From Bimastos eiseni (taxonomy: Eukaryota; Annelida; Clitellata; Crassiclitellata; Lumbricidae): a stretch of DNA of 64,000 bases. The stretch's first letter is position 1. The number at the start of each line of letters is the position of its first letter. The position numbers and the translations under genes are program-made. The notes under the pieces were generated by a model. It did no database searches and was not told where the DNA came from. It was given only the letters and a program-made list of their open reading frames with translations. This document shows, piece by piece, positions 37,263-48,235 of this stretch. The stretch is from contig OY365807.1 of the NCBI GenBank assembly GCA_959347315.1, positions 30,795,128 to 30,859,127 on the forward strand, given 5' to 3'.

Positions 37263-37298
<36 letters not shown>

Positions 37299-37315
37299 GT
37301 TTTGTAATTCTCTCT

Positions 37316-37373
<58 letters not shown>
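37263..37373. repeat. (CT)n microsatellite
   Basis: Two long CT runs are separated by a short TTTTGTAATT interruption. Confidence 0.97.
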
Positions 37374-37376
<3 letters not shown>

Positions 37377-38299
37377 GTTCTTATGTTTTTCTGTTGTGTA
37401 GCCTATTGTTTCCTGGCTGCATTTTTTCTGTCTTTATCTGATCTTATTTTCTACATGGACGTGTTCTTGTCTTCTCTTGTTTTCGAGTAGCCAAGGCCTA
37501 ATTAGATGTTTGAACATTAATTGTAAATTGAAGAGAAGATTGAATTGGACATATTTCAGTGCTTAATAGGCTGTTTATAATAAGTTAACTATACGCTGTC
37601 CAGTGTAATAATATCAGTAACATGTTGATATTCAACAGGTCAAATTTTCATTTTTCCCGCATTACAGATTTTTGGTTAGAAATCCTGACCATTTTTGAGA
37701 TTGCCAGACGATGGTAACTCCAAGTTGGCAAAAATAAGTTGCTATTCTTGACCTAATTTATACATTACATTCTTTACAATGTGTTATCGACTTAATTAAA
37801 TTTACTCAATGTTTTACTCGGTGCTTTCAATTTACTCAGTGCTTAAAGCACTGTTTAGATTTATGCAACATCAGCAGGTTTATAAATTTCACAGGTCAGA
37901 GAATTCCGACTGTATTGGCACCGTCCATCCTGGCAGTCTCAAGCCAGAGAATTCCGGCAGTTTTGGCACCGTCCATCCTGATAGAGGTGCTGTGGCATCT
38001 GACATGAAGCGCTACCTGTTGTCTTCAAGCTGTCTCCGGCTGCTGTATTTCCATAGAGACCCGTTCGTGAGGCCGTCAACTGACCCAGTTGACCGACTGT
38101 CCTGCAAGCGGCTAGGTTAGTTTCAGTTTTGTTGAAGGTTGCTAATAGAATCGTCGGATCGTTTGGAAGATGCTACTTAAGTAGCAGCATGTCGACCAGC
38201 ATAATGAAACTCTGTCTTGTCTGCCTGTCTCTTTCTTAAATTTCTCTTTCTCTTGTCTTAAGTCTGTCTACAACTCCATTATGTCTTCTTGGATCTGCT

Positions 38300-38452
38300 C
38301 AGGGGCGTCAACCCCCTGAGCATTGGAGGTAAACCCTCTGGTCCAAGATGTTGGGAAGGCAAGGTATTCAACCTTAAGACTAAAAAAATTATCCCCCACC
38401 TGAAATTGGAGGCATTTGCCTCCAGACCCTCCCCCGTATCTGGATGCCCCTG
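38300..38452. mobile_element. hAT-type MITE, family A copy 1
   Basis: Ends CAGGGGCGTC and GATGCCCCTG are near inverted. The flanks GATCTGCT and GGTTTGCT agree at 6 of 8 positions, suggesting a decayed target duplication. The body matches 45604-45752, including the segment GAAATTGGAGGCATTTGCCT. Confidence 0.8.
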
Positions 38453-38960
38453 GGTTTGCTGACCCTACTATATCTTTTCTTGTGCCCAAAATGTTGTCTT
38501 ATATATTTGTGGCTGCCTCCCTGTTGTGGATGAGTGGAACAAGACTTTTGGCAACATAGTTCCTATGCTTTGCTGTTGAGAACAATTATTTTTGCATATT
38601 GCTGCTCAGTTAAATGATACAGTTACTGTTTGCTCTTTTTCAATCTATCCTACTCTACGTCTTTTTCTCCCTGTCACCTAGTTCACTTTCTTTCTTAACT
38701 TTATGACATTTTACATTATTGCTTTGTCTTTTAGAACTGACTGGAAACAATCAGTGACGACCTGAGTTGCCTGGAGAGTGGAGGTGTCATGGGACGAGAA
38801 GGACCTGGCGATGGACAGAGGAGACGAGTGGAAGAGGAGGAGATGCGTTGCTCGATATGAAGACCTACACGGGATTACAGTACTGAGTTAAGTTTTAGAA
38901 TTCTAAGCTATAGAATTAATTGCTTTATACTAGCTAGGTTAGCATTGTACAGATGAATGT

Positions 38961-39216
38961 GGGACGTGGTGGTGTAGCGGTATACGTTCTATGCCGTGTT
39001 ACTGGAAGGTCGCAGGTTCGAATCTACTTCAAGCCACTGTGTAGTGACCCTGGTCAGTGGACAAGTTGATTGCCCAGAATTGTCCGTAAGGAAGGAAGGC
39101 AATGGGAAATTACCTCACCCTTGTAAAACGTGGGTGGCAAATAAGCCAATGGGTCTGTCTGAGGGCTAAGGACTCGTCGTCGTCATCAGCATCATCATCA
39201 GCATCATCATCATCAA
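38961..39216 (+). repeat. tRNA-derived SINE with trinucleotide tail
   Basis: GGGACGTGGTGGTGTAGCGG provides an A box (TGGTGTAGCGG) and GGTTCGAATCT at 39015 a B box. A 150-bp body follows, and then a GTC/ATC/AGC tail to 39216. The tRNA part cannot form a full cloverleaf, so it is not a functional tRNA gene. Confidence 0.7.
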
Positions 39217-40504
39217 ACTGTTTCATTACTTTCTATCTCCGTTCTCAGTGCATTTGTGTTTTTCACTTCCGTTTCACTGTACGTCCTACTCTCAGTTTTT
39301 ACTCTAGATCACTTTTTCTTTTTTGTCTAACTGTTCACCTTTTTTGTCAGTTTCGGTATACGTCAGTTTAAGATCCGTGTATTCTCCTTTAGTTAAGTTC
39401 TGATAATTGATTGCCTCCACAAGTAAACAATTTAACACGAATAAGTTCCATCTAAATACAGAGACGAAAAGAAAACGGCGTACAGTATAAAAATTATGCT
39501 GCTACATATAACTCTAATCGTAATCGTTAACTTCTCAAAACTTTTAAAGCGCCACTCGAAAGCCAAATTCAGGACACCAGTTTATTGAAGACGGCTGCTT
39601 CGAATCAGAGGTGTCGAATGAATGTGTTGCATTCAGTCTGATATGAGGAGATTAAGGTGTTCGAAGATAGTTTTGTATTCACGTCAGACCTGAGGTCAAC
39701 ACAGAAATATCTTACAACTGTTTGCTTGAAAATGTGATGGGCCAAATGCGTCACATTTTCTCTGTAGGGCCCTGGCTTTGCATAATTTTAAGTAGCGTAC
39801 ATTTGGGTAGTTCACTCATTACAAGTATCTCAGGCAGTTTATTAGGCCTATTTCCCATTTTGACGTAGGCCTAGCACTCGTTAAACTTACGTAGTTGCCT
39901 GTGATTGAACGTTATTAGACGTTACATTCAGAGTGGTATAAGCAGATACTCTAAACAATGTACATTGTGCTCTCAATCTCTCACTCACTTTAACCGTACT
40001 TCTCACTCTTAAGTATGTACTGCCTCTGCTGCGTCCATATTATTTGTGTTTCGATCTTACTTTCAGTCTCATGTTTGTCGTATTTTTTCTCGACCAAACG
40101 GCATACATTTGTATTTTCTTCATCGCACTGTAAGCCTATATTAGCCAATTTCTCTCTGTGTATGCCTATCTAATAATAACTTTCTCGATACACTTGTCTA
40201 TCTGTCATCCTATGTGCCTCCTTATCTAGCAATTGATGTATAGATCTGTTTTTTCATGCATATATATATATCAGTCTATCTAATATTTCTTTCTCAGTCT
40301 TATATATATATATATATAGGTCCAATATATATGTCTATATGTAGACCTAACCTACTGATCAATTCATTTATCTCTATATATATATATATATGTGCCTCTA
40401 TTTTTATCTAGTTATCAATCCATCTGTTTCTCTATCTGTAATTTCTCTCTTTCTCTGCCTTATCTATCTATCTCTATCTGTCTAATATTTACCTATCTCC
40501 ATTT

Positions 40505-40618
40505 TTCATCTAGGACTCTCTCTATTAATCTATCTATCTGTCTGTCTATCTATCTGTCTATGCAGTCTTTCTTTCTGTATCTGCCTTTTCTATCTGTCTG
40601 TCTGTCTGTCTGTATGTA

Positions 40619-40652
<34 letters not shown>

Positions 40653-40690
40653 CCTATCTATCTATTTATCTATCTATCTATCAATTTATC
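40505..40690. repeat. CTAT/CTGT tetranucleotide microsatellite
   Basis: Imperfect CTAT, CTGT and GTAT tetranucleotides run on the plus strand, inside a wider T/C-rich zone from 40140 to 40770. Confidence 0.95.
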
Positions 40691-42107
40691 TCCATTTATC
40701 ATCTATTTCTCTCTATATATCTCTTACACCCAATCGCTAACTTTGTTTTTTGTTTTTTCTCAATCTTCAAACTAAGTGTCTCATTTTCACTCTTTCGCTA
40801 TCACTGCAGTGTCCGTTCTCTCGCTCTCCGTTTCTCTCATTCAGTTTTACTCTCACTGACTTTGTTTTAGTTTTACTCGTTGATTTATAGGCCTATGCTT
40901 GTATAGTATGTCATTTCCGAACTTTCTCTGACTATAGTATTTCTATGCACAATCATATATATGTCTCTGATTTGCGTCTTTTCGCGTTTAGCCCCAGCAC
41001 CAGTGTTTGCATCTCAATCCAAGTAAAAGCAAATAACTCAAATTGAAAATTTCTAAAATTGGCATATTTCTGGGTGATGCCAAATTTGTGATGACTTTCT
41101 ACTGCCTGAGAGCTGCAATGAATGGCCTACGAGACCTTTGCCAATACCTCCTCGTGGTGGTCTCTGGGCGTGCAGTTAATCCAACTGGTTGACTGCATGG
41201 CGAAGATTGGCAGCAGCACGTTGCCATTCTCCGTCTGTTTTCAGGATAGTGTGCTGTACTACCTGATGACCAAGCTCTTAATTTATAGACGGTGGCGAGT
41301 CTGGCGACAATATCTAATTTTGGTAAGCTTACTTCTAAGCGTGAACGTTTCGCAGCAAAGTTATCCGCTGTAATGACAATACTAGTAAGTTACTAATTAA
41401 CAACCTGTTAGGCTGTAGCAATCAGTAACTCAAACATCGCACCATTATCTGACTACTGGATCCCATCAACACACGTCTTCATGAGAATCTTGGCAGTTCA
41501 GGTACCTCACATAGTTTAAACAGAAACACGTACATTTACAACACAGGTCTAGCATGTAATATTCGACAGCTGCGTTCAAAAACATTCTGAACAATCATGA
41601 TCAATTTGTAGATCAAAACTGAAAATCACGTGATGCTGCTTATCTTCAACGATTGCAATTGAATTCAAGACACTTGCATACATTGCAGACAAGTCGCCAT
41701 TTCGCCAGTTTCTTTGAAGGCATTAGCTAACTAAATCTCAATGTGCATGGTCATGCTTCAATAAGAATAGTCAATAAGAATAGGTTGGTACTAGAGTATC
41801 ATTCTCATTTGTAAACCCATTCTTCGATCTTGCTTATTGTTGCCAGATACAGTGAGAGTCCAAGAAGGACACAAATAGCTGTGAAGGAGGACAAATGAGG
41901 ACATATTGAATGCTTCACTCTGAAGTCGGAGAGTCGAACTAACTAAGAGAAGAAGTCACATTGGAACGCTGTATGAAATCAATAGAGGCTTTTAATCAGA
42001 ATGTTGTTAAGTATTTATTTAAGCAATCAAATCAATTTTCATATCTTCTGGATATTTGGTTCAATCTGCTCTACTTCATAAATTAATACAATTTGCTGCA
42101 ACTAACA

Positions 42108-42420
42108 AATAGGTAATGTAATAACAATGTGGTGCTGTAATGAAAGTGGGGCAATAGGGTAATGTAATGGCAAAATGGTAATGCACTGACGATGAGGTAA
42201 TGTAATGACAATGCAGTAAGGCAGTGTAATGACAATGTGACAACACGACAACGGAGTAATGACAATGTTCTAATGCAATGACAATGCAGTAATGTAACAA
42301 CAATGGGACGATGTAAGAACAATAGGGTAATGTAACAACAATGGGAGTAATGCAACAACAATGGGATAATGTGATAACAAGGTAATGTAATGTAATGACA
42401 TTGGGGTAACTCAATGACAC
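42108..42420. repeat. Degenerate GTAATGTAATGACAATG minisatellite
   Basis: Interspersed GTAATG, TAACAACAATGGG and GACAATG modules run with a variable period of roughly 15-20 bp. The minus-strand frames at 42076-42435 (repeated 'HCHYIT') are by-products. Confidence 0.85.
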
Positions 42421-42855
42421 GTTAGAACCGTGCATTTTCTAATGTTTGAAAGATCAACAAAGGTAGCAGTACAGAATACACAGCTTCTTGGCTAATGCAT
42501 GCAGATCAGTGTGGAAGACCACTAGAAGCTTGTTTTAGATTCTAGAACATGGTGTCCAAAGTGCGGCCCTCAAGCAGACCTAGTGCAACCCTGGTCGAAT
42601 TTTCGAATTTTGAACAAATATACTTAGAATATATGTCCAATTTGACAAATGCATTGTAATTTTAATATTAATTTAAGCAACATTAAACATTTTGGCAGTT
42701 GAGCTGTTCGATGGTTAAGCCGAGGTGCAACACTTATAAGCGTTTTTTAATCTAGAAGCAAAATCGCTGTATATCTGAATTAAAGAGCGAAAATAAAAAA
42801 GAATTGAAGGGAAATGAACAAAACTGTTCAGCTCTAAAGACCTAAGGATCGTTTT

Positions 42856-43020
42856 GGTAGAAAGCAACGACTCATTGTCTCTTTAATGATGACTTTAGTG
42901 GTAGGCAACGACTCATTGTCTCTTTAATGATGACTTTAGTGGTAGGCAACGACTCATTGTCTCTTTAATGATCACTTTAGTGGTAGGCAACGACTCATTG
43001 TCTCTTTAATGATCGTTTTA
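42856..43020. repeat. 41-bp tandem repeat, four copies
   Basis: Units start GGTAGGCAACGACTCATTGT and differ by one or two bases; the first has a three-base insertion and the last is truncated. Confidence 0.95.
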
Positions 43021-45384
43021 ATTTAATTAAATCAAATCAACAACAAACTAAATATTTTGTTCTTGATCTCATATTTTACGACTCTTGTGAAAATTTGTTT
43101 TTTCTGATACCCGAGAAAGGAATGAATAATGACATTACAAGCAGGGTTCGAAATGGGCCGGAACGAACCAGAACGTCGTTCCTGTTCGTAAAATACAGTG
43201 GCATTATCGTTCCGTTCGTCAAATATGAAGGAACGCATCATCAGACTTGATAATTTGGAAGACAGTATACGAATTAGTTACATGTTGCTTACATGAAGCC
43301 TATATGGACTATAAGCCATGCAAGCCCTATTAAAATATGCGTATTAAAGTCACAGGTCCTGACAGCCTAGCGCTAAATAAGGAAATTTACAAAATTATAC
43401 ATGTATGTCCCGAAGCATGTGAGTCTTGTTGAAGATTTAGATCTATTAAAAGACGATTGCAGACACTTGTAGGTCGAGGCACATAATCTCTGTATTTGTT
43501 CAATACACCCATGACTGAGCCACAAGCAATATATTGCGGTGTATGGTGTCAAAAGGCTCCGATATATCTGGTAAGACACCTATGGGTATCGTAACTTTTC
43601 GTTTCAACAAGAAGTGCAGCAATTGTAAATTTTATTTTATTGCTGCTCTCCAATCTCGTTGCTGACATCAAGTAGGGTCTAGACAAGGCCTAAACGGGCC
43701 TTTGGGCTAAATACATGGCAGCATGGGGCTACTGTCATGCACTTTGAACTTTATTACACTTGAATGACTTATGTGCTACCATCATAGGCTTACGATATGT
43801 GTACACAGTATATAACTATCTTCAATGGCAGTTTAAAACAAACTTCCCACTTGCAACCATCGAAGTGCTTTTGAATCATTAGCATTTGCATTTGGCGTAG
43901 TCTTAGTCTCGTCTGCCACAGATTGGCCAACGTTAATTTCGGACTCGTCTCGAGAGTCTTCTGAGAATCCTTGGCGTCGCTCCTTATAGGACACAGAGCA
44001 CAGACCAATCATTAATTAGATCGGTGAGGCAAGTGTTTAAACGTCTAGATCAATATTACTGGGCATTTTTCTGATTAGGCTTATAGGTCTACTTTGAGTC
44101 TGCAGGATAAATGTCATAGGCCTAATGGTCACTATCAGTGTTATGATCAGCAACGTTGGTTTTGGAGAGATCCTTACAAGCCCCTATACAAAGGTTCTTA
44201 CAACCCTACGTACATAATAATATTATTCATTTATTCAGATAATTCACATTGTTATACGTGTGTCCCCTCCACATTTTCTACCCTTCTCATTGGGTGTCCT
44301 CCCAACTGTCAAAGGAGATCGCCACCTCTGGCGCCACTTCAAGAAACCTACCTAGAAGCGATCCCTGTCCAGCTACGTCTAAAGAACGGTCTCAAAAGGG
44401 CTACATAAAAAATCATGCATGCATATATAAATAAATACACATGATATACAATTATACATTCATACACACGAATCGACGTCTTAAAGTTCTGTTTTATTAT
44501 GGGTGAGCCGACAAATTCCATTGGTGGAGCTACTGGTCAGCTCAACGTATGAATAGCCTATATAGGCATATAGTATAAGTTCGTGTTGCTGAGGGTAGAT
44601 ATATAATGCATTTGAATTACGTAGAGTCATAGTCGCTCTCAAAACAGGTTCCATGGTGGCTGTCGAGATCTATTTATTTTGTCACTATAATTTAAAGATA
44701 TATCCATCAATTACTCATAATATCCTATGCACGTTGAATTAAATGAACCCAGACTGCAATAGACCTCCTAGGCCCAATTGTCGAAGATAGGCCTATTAAT
44801 GTTGGTCATGTGCAGTCACATATATAGGTCTACATAAATCTAGTGACATTTGCACCCCTATTCTCTCCCCTCTCCCTCTGTCTGTCTGTCTGTCTCTCTG
44901 CTTTGCTGTGTGGTCTTCTGCATGTGGATATGTCGTTCACTTACATAAGATCACTCACACAGTGCGAGCGTTGCAAGTTCAATGTATGCCACACGAAATC
45001 TTGGATATTCGTTGTCTATTTGGACCTGTTCTAACGACACCAGTTGTGGGCACGCTCTAGCAGAGCGTGACTGGAAGTCTTGAGCTTATATTGCAACAGA
45101 TGTGAACAAAACGTCTAGGCCTACTGCTTCTTTCGTCTACACAGAGCAGGCCTTAAGTGTTTCATGACCTGCATCTAAATGCATTCAGAAGAACGCATGT
45201 TAATTTCTCAGACTAATTATAGAGGCATTGATTTTACTATAATCTGTCATGGACAGAGTCTAGTCCAGTAATCACTCGCGGAAGCTTTACATAGCCAACA
45301 GCAGATCGAGTGTCTGACCGACGATAATCGAAGGTCAGTTCGTAAACGTTACTATTGTCTCAAATCTTGAGCTTTAGACCTAGA

Positions 45385-45418
45385 GCAAGCTTAATTTTCA
45401 GTTGAAAATTAAGCTTGC
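45385..45418. other. Perfect 34-bp palindrome
   Basis: Arms GCAAGCTTAATTTTCA and TGAAAATTAAGCTTGC (16 bp each) are separated by only GT. Confidence 0.95.
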
Positions 45419-45603
45419 ATGCAATTGTGTGAATACAAACAGGAGCTATAAATGCTATATATATATATTATATATAGCCTTTATATATATACTGGAAAAT
45501 CCGATAGGATATCTGAAACAATTGGGGATCTATGAGCGTGTTTCTAAAACTTAGAGAGAGCAGATCTTGATAACAGCACGATACGATATGACTGTAGTCC
45601 ATG

Positions 45604-45752
45604 CAGAGACGTCAATACCTCTGAGTGATGGAAGCAAACCCCATGGTCCCAAGTGTCAGAAAGTCAAGATATTCCCACTAAGACTAAAATAATATCCCCC
45701 TACCTGAAATTGGAGGCATTTGCCTCCGGAACCCCCTATCTGGACGCCTCTG
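45604..45752. mobile_element. hAT-type MITE, family A copy 2
   Basis: Ends CAGAGACGTC and GACGCCTCTG are flanked by an exact 8-bp duplication AGTCCATG (45596-45603, 45753-45760). The body matches 38300-38452. The minus-strand open frames containing GGSGGKCLQFQVG in both copies are accidental conservation of repeat sequence. Confidence 0.9.
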
Positions 45753-46014
45753 AGTCCATGTCTACGCTGTGATGGAGAGCGAAGTCGCGGGAAACAAGCC
45801 GGTTCCAGCGACTTCGCTTCTCCGAATGAGTTATTCACGGTCGCTTAGTCAAAACATAATGGACTGGGGGTGAGTTAAAATCGGATCACGATACAAGGGA
45901 GGAGGCAAGCAGGAAGACAGACAGACGGATAGACATACAGACAGACAGTTATACAGACATAGTTATACGGCTATAAGGAGACTGGTGCTCAACATAACAT
46001 AACAATTAAGAGTC

Positions 46015-46209
46015 TTAAGAGGTTAAGTGATTTGAGGACAGAATTAATGGGGTATAGGGTTTGGGTGTTTTGATAACAGCACGAGCGAGAGTATTGTGAA
46101 GAGTCTGTAGGCGCTTTTTTGAGTGGGTGAGGTATATATGTTCAAGAGAAGAGAATAGCTGCAGCCGTCCGTCCGTCCGCTGCCTGTTGTGGGTCTGCTG
46201 TGGGCTCAA
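46015..46209 (-). mobile_element. CR1/L2-like LINE fragment
   Basis: The minus frame reads RLQTLHNTLARAVIKTPK followed by a Pro/Leu segment, matching the 'LQRLQN.AAR.V..T.....ITP.L..LHWL' region at the end of CR1/L2 reverse transcriptases. About 60 codons remain. Confidence 0.6.
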
Positions 46210-48179
46210 CGAGTGTTTTATCTAAGGAATCGACCCTCAGTTTAGTCGGGTTAATGTATGACTGGGCCCTCCTTGGTCTTTTTGATGTTAGTGTATGATA
46301 GGCCTATGTTCTCTGAACGCATCTGTGACGCGGCTTCTTCAGACGCGTCAGGTAAGCGAGTATAGGTCTATAGGCCAATGCAGAGCATATATGTGCGTTA
46401 TCTTAGACACGACTTCTTATAATTTATAGGCTAGACTAATAACAGTAATAATTCCTTTCAGTCATTGATTTCTATAGCGCCTATTCAGTCTGCAATGTCA
46501 CTTGTAATGTTTTGCAGATTTTGTTAGTAGTGTCAGTTAGGTAGGGTGCACGTCTAACTAAGTATACAGAGCTGGAAATAGTTCGTCTAAGAAATATATG
46601 TGACAATGGCTAGTTAGGGCAAGAGAGAGTGTGTCCGGGTGGGTTAATGTTCTGTCTAAAACATAGAGGGGGTTGTTCGTGTTTTTCAGTCCTACACCTG
46701 CAGATAGACATTATAGACGCAGGCTATTTAACAGGTAGATTAGTGCAGGAATCAGTTGATTAATTAACAAGACTGAGTATCAAATGCTCGAGTGGTCACT
46801 CCATGTCAGACAATTGAGTACCATCGTCAGGTGGTTATAAGTCTTGGACAGGGTCTGAAAGCATTTTGATTTCCTGGGTTGTTTCATAGTTTTAATCAAA
46901 TTAATTTTGTCTACATAAATTAGTTCACCATTGATCTGTATACATACCCATACGATGGCACAAAAACAGTCTGCGTTGGTGTCTACAAGACTATAGTAAC
47001 TGTCAAGTAAGGCTATCTGTTCAAGTGGTCCCTCCATGTTAGACATTGAGTGCCGATCTCAACTCGTGAACACCAATCGAAGCATATAGGTGTAAGGCGC
47101 CAAAACACACATCTTGAGTCTACTTTTGCATAAAAGTCTATAGTTTAATTATAACCTGCGTTTATCTGAAAGGTTCTGCAATATTGCTCTGAAGAGGTAT
47201 ACAACTATATATAGTTAATTGACTGGCGCATCCACATTTGACAATTTGGGGACAGCAGAAAGGATATATATGGTGTCTATTCCATCATCTAGCACCGTAC
47301 AACTGTATATATATAGGTTGTTCCAGACCTCGCTTCTGCAAGACGAGCTGTTGCTTCATCTGCAGATTCCTTCCTGCTGCATCTGGCTTTATTAATTAGT
47401 GTGTGTACACATACAGAAAGAGTGTCTGTGGTTGGTAACGCTTTAAATAGACACACGTGCATATCATAATATGACTTGCGTACTGTGTCCTTCTACAGTG
47501 AGTGGTCATGAATATAAAGCAATGACTCGAGGGCTGCTGCTCATTTTTCAATATTTTCTCATCTGAAATCTTTCACTGTGACCCGCTGCTTGCTTCAATG
47601 GGTGCGGTGCCATTACAGGTGACGGTGCCCGCGTGGGACCGCGCGAGACATAGACACGCCTGCAGACCATAGAATGACAATTGAAAAACTTGTTTAATCC
47701 CTCGGGTTATACATAGATGCACAGTAAATCTACCTCACTACCTGTGCCCCAACCAATCATGCGAATGGGTATGCCTGCTGCGAAAGACCGAATTCATACG
47801 TACCAGATGATTCATATAATCCACAAGTGCATCTTTCATTGTAGGTCCCTATTCATTGCCATACGCCTACAATTATTTTTTCCGAAATCCTGTTGTGTCA
47901 TGAAAAACGTCGTATAGTAGTGTTTTATATAACAAGCAAAAGGCATAGAATGGGTGTTTGTTACCCACAAAACGTAGCCCGATAATGTGATCCCTGTTCC
48001 GTGTAAGAGGTCTGTATCAAACATTTTAACATCATTAAAGGAATTAGACATACGTATATGTAAACCGTAGCCTATGCATGCAAAATAAGCAGCCATTGTG
48101 AGTCGTTTAGACCTATGTGGACCTGAAAGCCGCATTCGACTCACGGGAAAGCGCTCGTGAATAAGGTAAGGCATTGCAC

Positions 48180-48235
48180 TTAGCCTTATATCAGCGCTAT
48201 AGAAATGTTGGAGCTTACGATTACGATTCGCTACT
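48180..48235 (+). repeat. LINE-like 3' tail
   Basis: CAGCGCTATAGAAATGTTGG and then TTACGATTACGATT match the tail at 4827-4862. Confidence 0.45.

Noticed and set aside
41122..41373. 83-codon open frame containing SWWSLGVQL, recalling a kinase helix F
   Set aside because: No other kinase motif accompanies it and the surrounding residues do not fit; a chance resemblance.
42076..42435. 119- and 92-codon minus-strand frames with repeated His-Tyr-Ile
   Set aside because: They are by-products of the degenerate minisatellite.
46790..47057. Similar 35-bp segments (GTGGTC.CTCCATGT.AGACA) at both ends of a 265-bp stretch
   Set aside because: Direct repeats are imperfect and there are no target duplications or other element features; recorded only as a weak repeat.
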